Shown here one piece after another: positions 37,281 through 45,591 of a DNA stretch of 59,872 nucleotides. Positions within the stretch are counted from its first letter, which is position 1; every line of letters begins with the position of its first letter. Made by a program: the position numbers and the translations under genes. Origin of the DNA: Actinomycetota bacterium (lineage in GTDB: Bacteria; Actinomycetota; Actinomycetes; Actinomycetales; Dermatophilaceae); assembly GCA_020161815.1 (NCBI GenBank), contig JAIUOP010000016.1:1-59872 (forward strand). The letters run 5' to 3'. The notes below the pieces were generated by a model, which searched no databases, was not told the origin of the DNA, and saw only the letters and a program-made list of their open reading frames with translations.

Positions 37281-37895
37281 ATGATGACCGACGTGCCCGA
37301 GGCGCCTGCTGGCCAGGCCTGGGTCCCCCCGACCTGGGAGGAGGTCGTCGAGCAGCACTCGGCCCGTGTCTACCGGCTCGCCTATCGCCTGACCGGCAAC
37401 GTCCACGACGCCGAGGACCTCACCCACGACGTCTTCATCCGGGTGTTCCGGTCGCTGCACGCCTACCAGCCCGGCACCTTCGAGGGCTGGCTGCACCGGA
37501 TCACGACCAACGTCTTCCTCGACCGGATGCGTCGCAAGCAGCGGATTCGCTTCGATGCCCTCGCCGAGGATGCCGCGGACCGCCTCGCCGGCCGCGCCGC
37601 CACCCCCGAGCAGGTCTTCGCCCAGACCCACCTCGACGACGACATCCAGCGGGCCCTGGACGACCTCCCGCCCAGCTTCCGCGCGGCCGTCGTGCTCTGC
37701 GACATCGAGGGCCTGACCTATGAGGAGATCGCCGACGTCCTGGGCATCAAGCTCGGCACGGTGCGCTCCCGCATCCACCGTGGGCGGGCACAGCTGCGCA
37801 AGGCGCTGGCGCACCGCGCCCCGGCTCCCACCACGAGCGCCCCCGCAGCGCCACGGCGGCGCGGCTCGTTCCGCCCGGCCGCCGGCCTGGTCTGA
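37281..37895 (+). CDS. sigE: ECF RNA polymerase sigma factor SigE
   Basis: The 204-residue ECF sigma factor has region 2 ([37 protein letters not shown], then [22 protein letters not shown]) and region 4 ([51 protein letters not shown]). It should direct envelope-stress genes, including the adjacent htrA. Start ATG 37281; ATG 37284 is equivalent. In mycobacteria the anti-sigma factor RseA is encoded between sigE and htrA, but here only 63 nt separate them and no such gene fits, so its activity must be restrained differently. Confidence 0.93.
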   Translation: MMTDVPEAPAGQAWVPPTWEEVVEQHSARVYRLAYRLTGNVHDAEDLTHDVFIRVFRSLHAYQPGTFEGWLHRITTNVFLDRMRRKQRIRFDALAEDAADRLAGRAATPEQVFAQTHLDDDIQRALDDLPPSFRAAVVLCDIEGLTYEEIADVLGIKLGTVRSRIHRGRAQLRKALAHRAPAPTTSAPAAPRRRGSFRPAAGLV

Positions 37896-37958
37896 GGACC
37901 CGGCGCGCCCCACCACCCCTGACCTGAACCACCGCACTCCGCACGGAAGACTCCAGCC

Positions 37959-39314
37959 ATGACCCAGCCGCACGACGCCACCGGACCGGTTGACCTGGGC
38001 GCCACCCAGGAGATCGCCGCCGACACCGAGCCCACCTGGGCGGCAGCGCCCCGGACGGCGAGCACCCCGCCGCCGGCCGACCACTGGTGGACCGGCGGCA
38101 GCGAGGCGGCCCCGACCACACCGGGCGCGCCCGTCCCTCCGGTGCCGCCCGTGCTGCCGTCCACCTCGGCGGCTGCGGCCGCCCCCAGGCCCCCTCGTCG
38201 CGGGCCGGGCTGGGCGGCTCTGCTGCTCGTCGCCGGCCTGTGCACCCTCCTCGCCGGGCTCGGCGGCGGACTCCTCGGCGGCTGGCTCGCCGCCCATGGG
38301 CAGCTCGGGTTCACGTCCACGACCTCGACGAAGTCCGCCGGCCCGGCGCCCACGGCCGGAGCGGGAGCCACGACCCGGCCCGAGGGGTCGATCGCGAACA
38401 TCGCGGCCACCGCGATGCCCAGCGTGGTGACGATCAAGGTCGAGGCCGCCGACGGCAGCGGCACCGGGTCCGGATGGGTCTACGACGACAAGGGTCACAT
38501 CGTGACCAACAACCACGTCGTGGCATCCGCGGCGTCGGGGGGCAAGATCACCGTGGTCCTCAGCAATGGCAAGCAGGCTGCCGCGACCATCGTCGGCCGT
38601 GACCCCGCCTACGACATCGCCGTCATCAAGGTCGACCGCACCGACCTCAAGGCGTTGCCCATCGGCAACTCCAAGGATGTCGTCGTCGGAGACGAGGTCA
38701 TCGCGGTCGGCGCGCCCCTCGGTCTGGAGTCGACTGTCACCTCGGGCATCGTCAGCGCCCTGGACCGCCCCGTCGCTGCCGGTGACGCCCAGGACACCTC
38801 CTTCATCAACGCGATCCAGACCGATGCGGCCATCAACCCGGGCAACTCCGGCGGCCCCCTGCTCAACATGTCCGGCGAGGTCATCGGCGTGAACTCGGCC
38901 ATCGCCACCGCCCCCGGCACCGGGACCTCCGGCACGGCCGGCAACATCGGCGTGGGCTTCGCGATCCCGTCGGCGCAGGTGCAGAAGACGGTGGAGCAAC
39001 TCCTCACCAACGGCAAGGCCGTGCACCCCATCATCGGGGTCTACCTCGACCAGCAGTACGACGGCGAGGGCGTGCGCATCCTCAGTGACACGGCCAACGG
39101 GCGCCCGGCGGTCAACCCCGGCGGCCCTGCCGACAAGGCCGGGCTCAAGCCGGGCGACGTCATCCTCTCGCTCAACGGCAAGCCGGTGACCAACCCCGAC
39201 GCACTCGTCGTGGGCATCCGCGCCCTCGACGTCGGCGACAAGGTCACCCTGACCGTGCGTCGCGACGGCAAGGACCAAGATGTCACCATGGTCCTCGAGG
39301 CGTCGAGCGACTGA
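37959..39314 (+). CDS. htrA: HtrA/DegP-type membrane serine protease with PDZ domain
   Basis: The 451-residue protein has a Pro/Ala-rich cytoplasmic N terminus, one membrane helix (about 84-112) and an extracytoplasmic trypsin-like domain with His186 (VTNNHVV), Asp219 (AYDIAVI) and Ser297 (NPGNSGGP). The PDZ domain starts near 330 (GVYLDQQYDGEGVRI, GLKPGDVILSLNGKPV). It degrades or chaperones misfolded envelope proteins. ATG 37959 lies 63 nt after sigE, with GGAAGA upstream, so the two are probably in one operon. tatB follows 21 nt after its stop. Confidence 0.95.
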   Translation: MTQPHDATGPVDLGATQEIAADTEPTWAAAPRTASTPPPADHWWTGGSEAAPTTPGAPVPPVPPVLPSTSAAAAAPRPPRRGPGWAALLLVAGLCTLLAGLGGGLLGGWLAAHGQLGFTSTTSTKSAGPAPTAGAGATTRPEGSIANIAATAMPSVVTIKVEAADGSGTGSGWVYDDKGHIVTNNHVVASAASGGKITVVLSNGKQAAATIVGRDPAYDIAVIKVDRTDLKALPIGNSKDVVVGDEVIAVGAPLGLESTVTSGIVSALDRPVAAGDAQDTSFINAIQTDAAINPGNSGGPLLNMSGEVIGVNSAIATAPGTGTSGTAGNIGVGFAIPSAQVQKTVEQLLTNGKAVHPIIGVYLDQQYDGEGVRILSDTANGRPAVNPGGPADKAGLKPGDVILSLNGKPVTNPDALVVGIRALDVGDKVTLTVRRDGKDQDVTMVLEASSD

Positions 39315-39335
39315 CGCAGACAGGAGCTGGGACTG

Positions 39336-39800
39336 GTGCTGGGGATCAATGGGTGGGAGGCGCTGATCCTCATCGTCCTCGGCGTCGTCGTGCTCGGCCC
39401 GGAGCGCCTGCCCGAGTATGCCGCGAAGCTGGCCCAAGGCGTCCGTCGCCTTCGCGTGATGGCCGAGGGCGCCAAGGTCACCCTCAAGGACCAGCTCGGC
39501 CCTGAGTACCAGGACATCAACTGGCGGCAGTACGACCCGCGCCAGTACGACCCGCGCCGGATCGTGCGTGAGGCGCTGGCCGAGCCCCTCGACTACGTCT
39601 CGCAGCCCTTCCGCGAGGTCGCCGACGAGGTCCGGTCGGTGCGCGACGAGGTCCGTGGGGCGATCGACGGCCCGGCCGCCGGCGCGGGTGCCGCGACGGC
39701 CCAGAACACCGCCGCCGCACCGGCCACGCTCGTGCCGTCATCGACCGGGTCCGGCCCGTCGGCAGACCTCGGGACCTACTGGGACCGCGACGCCACCTGA
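39336..39800 (+). CDS. tatB: Sec-independent translocase subunit TatB
   Basis: The 154-residue TatB has the N-terminal out-in helix INGWEALILIVLGVVVLGPERLP with the conserved Glu and Pro, then an amphipathic helix (EYAAKLAQGVRRLRVMAEGAK) and a disordered acidic/Ala-rich tail. It receives twin-arginine substrates for TatC. GTG 39336 has AGGAG about 9 nt upstream. The gene ends the sigE-htrA-tatB run, an order typical of actinobacteria. Its middle contains a perfect 15-bp tandem duplication. Confidence 0.93.
   Translation: MLGINGWEALILIVLGVVVLGPERLPEYAAKLAQGVRRLRVMAEGAKVTLKDQLGPEYQDINWRQYDPRQYDPRRIVREALAEPLDYVSQPFREVADEVRSVRDEVRGAIDGPAAGAGAATAQNTAAAPATLVPSSTGSGPSADLGTYWDRDAT
39528..39557 (+). 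repeat. Two perfect 15-bp tandem copies inside tatB
   Basis: CAGTACGACCCGCGC is repeated back to back (39528-39542 and 39543-39557) and encodes QYDPR twice. It keeps the frame and lies in the linker after the amphipathic helix, so it is probably neutral slippage. Confidence 0.9.
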
Positions 39801-39822
39801 GCCCTCGTCAGCGCCCGGGGCC

Positions 39823-40953
39823 TCACCGCCCGGCGGGCGTGAGGCCGAGCGAGCGACCGGCCAGGCCGCGGGCGCGCGAGGCCAGCCCGCGAGCGATGCC
39901 ACGCAGGGCCACGGCGGCGGGGGAGTCAGGAGATCCGAGCACGACCGGCGTGCCCTCGTCGGCGCCGATGCGCAGGCTGGTGTCGAGCGGGATCTGGCCG
40001 AGCAGTGGCACCGGTGCCCCGATCGCCCGCGTCAGCGACTCCGCGACGTCGCGGCCACCGCCGGAGCCGAAGATCTCCTGACGGGTGCCGTCCGGCAGCT
40101 CCAGCCACGACATGTTCTCGATCACGCCGGCCACGCGCTGGTGCGTCTGGAGCGCGATCGACCCCGCGCGCTCGGCGACCTCGGCCGCGGCCTGCTGTGG
40201 AGTGGTGACGACGAGGATCTCCGCCCCGGGGATGAGCTGGGCGATCGAGATCGCGACGTCACCGGTGCCCGGCGGCAGGTCGAGGAGGAGGACGTCGAGG
40301 TCACCCCAGAAGACGTCGGCGAGGAACTGCTGCAGGGCCCGGTGCAGCATCGGGCCGCGCCAGACCACCGGCTGGTTGCCGGGGACGAACATGCCGATCG
40401 AGATGACCTTCACCTCGTGCGAGACCGGCGGCAGGATCATGTCGTCGACCTGCGTCGGACGCCCCTCGACGCCGAGCATGCGGGGGATGGAGAAGCCGTA
40501 GATGTCGGCGTCGACGACCCCGACCTTGAGCCCCTCGCCGGCGAGCGCAGCCGCGAGGTTCGCGGTGACCGAGGACTTGCCGACGCCGCCCTTGCCGGAG
40601 GCCACGGCATACACCCGGGTGAGCGAGCCCGCCTTGGCGAAGGGAATCTCGCGCTCGGCGCTGCCCCCGCGCAGCTTGGTCTTGAGCTCGCCGCGCTGCT
40701 CGTCGGTCATCACACCCAGGGTCACGTCCACGGAGGTGACGCCCTCGACCGCCATGAGGGCGGCCGTGGTGTCGGCGGTGATCTTGTCCCGCAACGGGCA
40801 GCCCGACACGGTCAGCAGGACGGTGACGTCGACATGCCCCGAGTCGTCGCAGGTGCACGACTGCACCATGTCGAGCTCGGTGATCGGCTTGCGGATCTCC
40901 GGGTCGATGACGGTGCTCAGGGCGGCGTGGAGGGCATCCTGCGAAACGGGCAT
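39823..40953 (-). CDS. mrp: Mrp/ApbC-family P-loop iron-sulfur carrier ATPase
   Basis: The 376-residue protein has an N-terminal MIP18/DUF59 domain (residues 1-90, with SGCPLRDKI) and a deviant Walker A ASGKGGVGKSSV at about 118-129, with DADIYGFSIPRML and LLLDLPPGTGDVAIS. It is thought to load Fe-S clusters on apoproteins. The C-terminal CxxC that holds the bridging cluster in ApbC is not present: the corresponding stretch reads ENMSWLELPDGTRQEIFGSGGG. ATG 40953 follows TAGACT by 7 nt and is probably leaderless. Its neighbours, DUF1003 and MgtE_N/CBS genes, are conserved beside mrp in actinobacteria. Confidence 0.93.
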   Translation of the reverse strand: MPVSQDALHAALSTVIDPEIRKPITELDMVQSCTCDDSGHVDVTVLLTVSGCPLRDKITADTTAALMAVEGVTSVDVTLGVMTDEQRGELKTKLRGGSAEREIPFAKAGSLTRVYAVASGKGGVGKSSVTANLAAALAGEGLKVGVVDADIYGFSIPRMLGVEGRPTQVDDMILPPVSHEVKVISIGMFVPGNQPVVWRGPMLHRALQQFLADVFWGDLDVLLLDLPPGTGDVAISIAQLIPGAEILVVTTPQQAAAEVAERAGSIALQTHQRVAGVIENMSWLELPDGTRQEIFGSGGGRDVAESLTRAIGAPVPLLGQIPLDTSLRIGADEGTPVVLGSPDSPAAVALRGIARGLASRARGLAGRSLGLTPAGR

Positions 40954-40960
40954 GCGCTCG

Positions 40961-40966
40961 AGTCTA
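40961..40966 (-). promoter_or_regulatory. -10 box of mrp (leaderless)
   Basis: TAGACT on the minus strand (40966-40961) ends 7 nt before ATG 40953. It overlaps the last codons of the DUF1003 gene, and no ribosome site is visible. Confidence 0.5.
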
Positions 40967-41509
40967 GGTCGCGCTCTCCGGTGCTCCGGCCGGTGGGCCG
41001 CCCAGGGCGTCCTTCGGGACGACGGCCAGCCCTCGCTCCTCGAGCTCGTCGAGCAGGTCCCTGAGCTCACCGCGCACGAAGTCGCGGGTCGCGTTGTCAC
41101 GCAGGGCCAGGCGCAGCGCGGCCACCTCACGGGTGAGGAACTCGGTGTCGGCGAGGTTGCGCTCGTCGCGGCTGCGGTCCTGCTCGGTGGCGACGCGGTC
41201 GCGGTCGGCCTGCCGGTTCTGGGCGAGGAGGATCAGCGGCGCGGCATACGAGGCCTGGAGGCTGAGCATGAGCGTGAGGAAGATGAAGGGGTACTCGTCG
41301 AACTTCCACGCGGTGGGGGCGACCGCGTTCCACACGATCCAGCCGACGACGAAGACCGTCATGCCGATGAGGAACTGGGCCGTGCCCATGAAGCGCGCGA
41401 ACTTCTCCGACAGGACGCCGAAGGCCTCGTTGGTCAGCCACGCGGGCATCGAGAGCCGGCGGACGTTCTCGCGCGGCTGGTCGAGGCGGGCGTTGCGGCG
41501 CTCAGCCAT
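40964..41509 (-). CDS. DUF1003 membrane protein
   Basis: The 181-residue protein has two membrane helices (FLIGMTVFVVGWIVWNAV and FIFLTLMLSLQASYAAPLILLAQ) and a charged coiled C-terminal half (AQNRQADRDRVATEQDRSRDERNLAD). This matches DUF1003, cyclic-nucleotide-insensitive small membrane proteins of unknown role. ATG 41509 overlaps the end of the MgtE_N/CBS gene by 8 nt. The conserved pairing with that magnesium-sensor-like protein suggests a common role in ion homeostasis, which is inference. Confidence 0.9.
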   Translation of the reverse strand: MAERRNARLDQPRENVRRLSMPAWLTNEAFGVLSEKFARFMGTAQFLIGMTVFVVGWIVWNAVAPTAWKFDEYPFIFLTLMLSLQASYAAPLILLAQNRQADRDRVATEQDRSRDERNLADTEFLTREVAALRLALRDNATRDFVRGELRDLLDELEERGLAVVPKDALGGPPAGAPESAT

Positions 41510-42803
41510 GTCCCACCGCCGGCTGGGCCGTGTCGACGTCCGGCTCGTGCCGCTCCTCGCGCCAGTCCTCGGGGAGGATGTGGTCGAGCACGTCGTCGAC
41601 GGTCACGGCACCGAGGAGGGCCCCGCTCTCGTCGACGACCGGCAGGCCGACCATGTTGTAGTTGGCGAGCAGGCGCGTGATGTGGCCCAGGCTGTCATCG
41701 GGGGTGAGCGGCTCGAGGTCCTTGTCGAGGATCCCGCCGATCGGGGCGTGCGGCGGCTCGCGGAGCAGGCGCTGGATGTGGACCAGGCCGAGGTACTTGC
41801 CGGTCGGGGTCTCCAGCGGGGGCCGGCACACGAAGACCGTCGTGGCGAGCGCCGTGGACAGCTCCTCCTTGCGCACCAGCGCCAGGGCCTCGGCGATCGA
41901 GGCCTCCGGGCCGAGGATCACCGGCTCGGTCGTCATCAGGCCACCGGCGGAGTTGTCGTCGTAGGTGAGCAGGCGGCGCAGGTCCTCGGCCTCGTCCTGG
42001 TCCATCTTCTCCAGGAGCTCCTCCTGCCGCTCCACGGGCAGCTCGGAGAGCAGGTCGGCGGCGTCGTCGGGCTCCATCGCCTCGAGGACGTCGGCGGCGC
42101 GGTCGACCTCGAGGCCGGTGAGGATCTCGATCTGGTCGTCCTCGGGCAGCTCCTCGATGACGTCGGCGAGCCGCTCGTCATCGAGTGCGGCGGCGACCTC
42201 GGCCCGGCGCTTGGGCGTGAGGTCGTGGATGACCTCGGCGAGGTCGGCCGGCTTGAGGTCCTCGTAGGCCTCCAGGAGTCGTGCGGCGCTCTGGGCCTGC
42301 TTGGCCTCCCGGAGCTCCTCGATGTCCTCGATCGGCGCCACGAAGGTCTCGCCGCGGCGCTTGCTGAACGGGTTGAGGGAGCTCCCGCCGGTGCGCTTGC
42401 GCACGAATGCCCGCGTGACCGACCAGGAGCGGGCCGCGCCGTGCTCGATGCCGATGTCCTCGATCGTGGCCTCGACGAGCTCGCCACCGAGGCGGACCTG
42501 CACCGGGCGCTCCACGAGCTCGGCGAGGACGAGGGTCTCGTTGGCCCGCTGCTCGAAGCGACGCATGTTGACCAGGCCGGTGGTGATGACCTGCCCGCCC
42601 TCGACGCTCGTGACGCGCGTCATCGGCACGAAGATGCGCTTGCGGGCGGCGACCTCGACGACCAGACCGATGGCGCGCGGGCGCGACCGGGTGGCGCTGA
42701 AGGTGACGACGACGTCGCGGACCCGGCCGACCTTCTCACCGAGCGGGTCGAACACGCTCAGCTCGGCCAGCCGTCCCACGAAGACGCGCGTTGTCGGAGC
42801 CAC
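41502..42803 (-). CDS. MgtE N-domain and CBS-pair protein without a channel domain
   Basis: The 433-residue soluble protein has an N-terminal PRC-barrel-like beta domain (LAELSVFDPLGEKVGRVRDVVV, then KRIFVPMTRV), MgtE_N helical repeats (LKPADLAEVIHDLTPKRRAEVAAAL, LPEDDQIEILTGLEVDRAADVL) and two CBS motifs (SAGGLMTTEPVILGPEASI, then LTPDDSLGHITRLLANYNMVGLPVVDE). The membrane channel of true MgtE magnesium transporters is absent, so it is a sensor or regulator. GTG 42803 follows TACCCT by 6 nt with no ribosome site. It is cotranscribed with DUF1003. Confidence 0.9.
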   Translation of the reverse strand: MAPTTRVFVGRLAELSVFDPLGEKVGRVRDVVVTFSATRSRPRAIGLVVEVAARKRIFVPMTRVTSVEGGQVITTGLVNMRRFEQRANETLVLAELVERPVQVRLGGELVEATIEDIGIEHGAARSWSVTRAFVRKRTGGSSLNPFSKRRGETFVAPIEDIEELREAKQAQSAARLLEAYEDLKPADLAEVIHDLTPKRRAEVAAALDDERLADVIEELPEDDQIEILTGLEVDRAADVLEAMEPDDAADLLSELPVERQEELLEKMDQDEAEDLRRLLTYDDNSAGGLMTTEPVILGPEASIAEALALVRKEELSTALATTVFVCRPPLETPTGKYLGLVHIQRLLREPPHAPIGGILDKDLEPLTPDDSLGHITRLLANYNMVGLPVVDESGALLGAVTVDDVLDHILPEDWREERHEPDVDTAQPAVGHG

Positions 42804-42809
42804 GGCCCA

Positions 42810-42815
42810 AGGGTA
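42810..42815 (-). promoter_or_regulatory. -10 box of the MgtE_N/CBS gene (leaderless)
   Basis: TACCCT on the minus strand (42815-42810) ends 6 nt before GTG 42803, with no Shine-Dalgarno sequence. Confidence 0.45.
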
Positions 42816-42839
42816 TCCGCGCGGCGTCCTCGCCGAGCG

Positions 42840-43436
42840 CTAGCCGGTGCCGCGCCGCGACTGCGGGCGTCCGCGCCAGTGCCACGGGCGCCAGGAGACC
42901 GTCGTCCCCTTGGCCGGTGCGATGCGCTGGGAGCCGCTCTGGTCGGCATACGACCCAGGTTGCTCGCTGGGGCGACCGACCGGCGTGAGCACGTGGATGG
43001 TGCAGCCGGCGCGCCAGCGGGCGTCGACCTCTTCGGGGGTGCCCTGGAGGTTGAGCCGCTCGGGACGGATCACCTCGGTGGCGGCCTCCCAGTCGGGTGC
43101 GGCCGGGGTGATCTCGCGGACGGTGGCGCCGATGGTGAGGAGCCGCCCGCCGGTGTCCTTGCTGCGCAGGAGGATCTCGACCTGCTCGGGCAGCCAGGGG
43201 AGCGGCTGCTCGCCGACGCCGGAGATGACATAGGCCGCCGGTCCGGTGCCGCGGGGGTCGCCGTCGTCGTGCCAGACGTGCCACGCCGGATGGGTGGCAC
43301 CGTCGGGCAGGCGGATCCAGAGGAGCCCGGACTTGCTCGCGGCCTCGGCGAGCAGGCGGGTGACATTGACCGGCGCCGGCGCCCCGGCAACCTCCGTGGC
43401 CGCGTCGGCGGGCAGGGGCCGGGTCGGCTCGGACAT
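42840..43436 (-). CDS. Conserved actinobacterial hypothetical protein, 198 aa
   Basis: A 198-residue soluble protein. It reads as a mixed alpha/beta domain (GLLWIRLPDGATHPAWHVWHDD, GPAAYVISGVGEQPLPWLP, VEILLRSKDTGGRLLTIGATV) with a Pro/Arg-rich C-terminal tail. The pattern of exposed Trp/His and beta strands is reminiscent of flavin-binding pyridoxamine-oxidase-like folds, but this is weak. ATG 43436 follows CATACT by 7 nt; the -10 overlaps a GTATGCCG octamer. I do not recognise a function. Confidence 0.78.
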   Translation of the reverse strand: MSEPTRPLPADAATEVAGAPAPVNVTRLLAEAASKSGLLWIRLPDGATHPAWHVWHDDGDPRGTGPAAYVISGVGEQPLPWLPEQVEILLRSKDTGGRLLTIGATVREITPAAPDWEAATEVIRPERLNLQGTPEEVDARWRAGCTIHVLTPVGRPSEQPGSYADQSGSQRIAPAKGTTVSWRPWHWRGRPQSRRGTG

Positions 43437-43443
43437 GCTCGCC

Positions 43444-43449
43444 AGTATG
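43444..43449 (-). promoter_or_regulatory. -10 box of the 198-aa protein gene, within a GTATGCCG octamer
   Basis: CATACT on the minus strand (43449-43444) ends 7 nt before ATG 43436 and shares bases with the octamer at 43445-43452. Confidence 0.4.
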
Positions 43450-43498
43450 CCGTGGCGGGGGGTGAAGTGCGTCATAACGCTGGGCGGGCCTTCGCTGA

Positions 43499-43504
43499 TA
43501 ACTT
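43499..43504 (+). promoter_or_regulatory. -10 box of the malyl-CoA-lyase-like operon
   Basis: TAACTT (43499-43504) ends 6 nt before ATG 43511. No ribosome site is present. GATAAC, two bases upstream, is an alternative register. Confidence 0.4.
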
Positions 43505-43510
43505 CCGCCC

Positions 43511-44608
43511 ATGCGCCCAGCCAAGGACTTCTTCGCGCCGCTCGCCGTCGGTGCGCCCCTGCCGATCCGGGAAGTGCCGGCCCGGCCGAGCCGGATGATC
43601 CACTTCTTCGACCCGAGCAACGAGAAGATGGCGGCCAAGGTCCCGTCGATGGTGGGGGCCGTCGACGTGCTCCTGGGCAACCTCGAGGATGCCGTCAAGG
43701 CCGACAACAAGGAGAAGGCGCGCCAGGGCCTGGTCGACATCGCCAGGGCCACGGACTTCGGTGACTCCACCCAGCTGTGGACCCGCGTCAACAGCCTCGA
43801 CAGCCCGTGGGTCCTCGACGACCTGGTCACGCTCGTCACCGAGATCGGCGACAAGCTCGACGTCATCATGGTCCCCAAGGTGCAGGGCCCCGAGGACATC
43901 CACTACGTCGACCGCCTGCTCGCCCAGCTCGAGGCGCGCGCCGGCCTGACCCGCCCGATCCTCGTCCACGCGATCCTCGAGACCGCCCGCGGCGTGGCCA
44001 ACGTCGAGGCGATCGCCGGGGCCTCCCCGCGCATGCAGGGAATCTCGCTCGGCCCGGCCGACCTCGCGGCCGACCGGCGAATGAAGACGACCCGCGTCGG
44101 TGGCGGCCACCCGGGGTACCTCGTCCGGCAGGACCCGCCCGCCGGCGTCGAGGACGGCATCAACGCCGAGCGCACGATCTTCCAGCAGGACCTGTGGCAC
44201 TACACGATCGCCCGCATGGTCGACGCTTGCGCGATGCACGGGATCTTCCCGTACTACGGACCCTTCGGGGACATCAAGGACGTCGTCGCCTGCGAGGACC
44301 AGTTCCGCAACGCCTTCCTCCTCGGCTGCGTCGGTGCCTGGTCGCTCCACCCGGCCCAGATCGCCATCGCCAAGAAGGTGTTCTCGCCCTCGGCCGAGGA
44401 CGTCGCTCACGCCCGCCGCGTCAAGGAGGCGATGGGCGATGGCACCGGCGCCGTGATGCTCGACGGCAAGATGGAGGACGACGCCTCGCTCAAGCAGTGC
44501 CTCGTCATCCTCGAGCTCGCCGAACGTCTTTCGGCGTCCGATCCCGAGTTGGCACAGCTGTATGCCGTGCCGTCGCCGTCCGCTGTCGAGTCCGGAAGCG
44601 AGGGCTGA
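43511..44608 (+). CDS. HpcH/HpaI-family lyase, L-malyl-CoA/beta-methylmalyl-CoA lyase-like
   Basis: The 365-residue TIM-barrel lyase has the metal- and acyl-CoA-binding pattern of the CitE/Mcl superfamily: [34 protein letters not shown], and the segment [20 protein letters not shown] followed by [10 protein letters not shown], which is close to malyl-CoA lyases of the ethylmalonyl-CoA or serine pathways. The likely reaction is reversible cleavage of (S)-malyl-CoA or beta-methylmalyl-CoA to glyoxylate plus an acyl-CoA. ATG 43511 follows TAACTT by 6 nt. A second family member starts 3 nt after its stop. Confidence 0.85.
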   Translation: MRPAKDFFAPLAVGAPLPIREVPARPSRMIHFFDPSNEKMAAKVPSMVGAVDVLLGNLEDAVKADNKEKARQGLVDIARATDFGDSTQLWTRVNSLDSPWVLDDLVTLVTEIGDKLDVIMVPKVQGPEDIHYVDRLLAQLEARAGLTRPILVHAILETARGVANVEAIAGASPRMQGISLGPADLAADRRMKTTRVGGGHPGYLVRQDPPAGVEDGINAERTIFQQDLWHYTIARMVDACAMHGIFPYYGPFGDIKDVVACEDQFRNAFLLGCVGAWSLHPAQIAIAKKVFSPSAEDVAHARRVKEAMGDGTGAVMLDGKMEDDASLKQCLVILELAERLSASDPELAQLYAVPSPSAVESGSEG

Positions 44609-44611
44609 GCG

Positions 44612-45493
44612 GTGGGCGAGAACGCAACTGGCACCACGGCATACCGGCCTCGTCGGTCCGTGCTCTACATGCCCAGCTCCAACGAGCGGGCCCTGGAGAA
44701 GGCCAAGACGCTGCCGGTCGATGCCCTCATCCTCGACCTCGAGGATGCGGTGGGAGTCGATGCCAAGGACGTCGCCCGCGAGAACGCCTGTGCCGCAGCG
44801 GCATCGGGGGAGTATGGGCGGCGCGAGCTCACGATCCGCGTCAACGGGATCGGCACCCAGTGGCACGAGGCCGACCTGGCCGCGGCCTGCGCGGCCGGCC
44901 CGGACGGCATCGTCGTCCCGAAGGTGAACTCCGCCAAGGAGGTCAAGGCGCTCGTGCGCGCGATGGAGAAGCACGGCGCTCCGGAGCGCACGCGCCTGTG
45001 GGCGATGATCGAGACGCCCACGGCGATCTTCAACGTCCGCAAGATCGCCCGCGAGTCCGACCGGCTGGCGGCCTTCGTCATCGGCACCAATGACCTGGTC
45101 AAGGAGCTGCGCGCCGATCACGTGCCGGGCCGCGCGCCCCTGCTGACCTCGCTGTCGATGGCTCTGCTCGCCGGGCGGGAAGCGGGGATCGCGGTCCTCG
45201 ACGGGGTCTACAACAACGTCAAGGATGCCGACGGCTTCCGCGTCGAGTGCGAGCAGGGCCGGGACTTCGGGTTCGACGGCAAGACGCTCATCCACCCCGG
45301 CCAGGTCGAGGTGTGCAACGAGGTCTTCGCGCCGAGCGAGGCGGCCGTCGAGGAGGCGGAGGGCATCATCGCGGCCTGGGAGGCCGGCGCGGGTGCCGGT
45401 GTCGTCACCTACAACGGCAAGATGATCGAGAACCTCCACGTCGACATCGCCCGCCGCGTCCTCGCGACCCACGCGGCGATCACCGCGGCCTGA
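44612..45493 (+). CDS. HpcH/HpaI-family CoA-ester lyase or thioesterase (CitE-like)
   Basis: The 293-residue CitE-like TIM barrel has RSVLYMPSSNERALEKAKTLP, DALILDLEDAVGVDAK, the catalytic Glu/Asp pair in WAMIETPTAIFNVRKIA and FVIGTNDLVKELRA, and GKTLIHPGQVEVCNEVF. In organisms with an ethylmalonyl-CoA pathway a similar paralogue beside malyl-CoA lyase is an (S)-malyl-CoA thioesterase. GTG 44612 lies 3 nt after the first lyase. The pair probably acts in one pathway; the exact assignment is uncertain. Confidence 0.84.
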   Translation: MGENATGTTAYRPRRSVLYMPSSNERALEKAKTLPVDALILDLEDAVGVDAKDVARENACAAAASGEYGRRELTIRVNGIGTQWHEADLAAACAAGPDGIVVPKVNSAKEVKALVRAMEKHGAPERTRLWAMIETPTAIFNVRKIARESDRLAAFVIGTNDLVKELRADHVPGRAPLLTSLSMALLAGREAGIAVLDGVYNNVKDADGFRVECEQGRDFGFDGKTLIHPGQVEVCNEVFAPSEAAVEEAEGIIAAWEAGAGAGVVTYNGKMIENLHVDIARRVLATHAAITAA

Positions 45494-45591
45494 GGTCACG
45501 ACCCGGCAACGATCCCCGTGGGCGTGTCACCCAGCGCACCCACCGCGACGTCTGGTGGAGTGAGGTCACCCAGGCGCGAAAGGGAGCAACG

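Noticed and set aside
36576..39437. A 953-codon open frame opposite sigE, htrA and the methyltransferase
   Set aside because: It is a GC-rich shadow. Its sequence is Gly/Arg/Asp-rich with no domain, while the opposite strand encodes intact known proteins.
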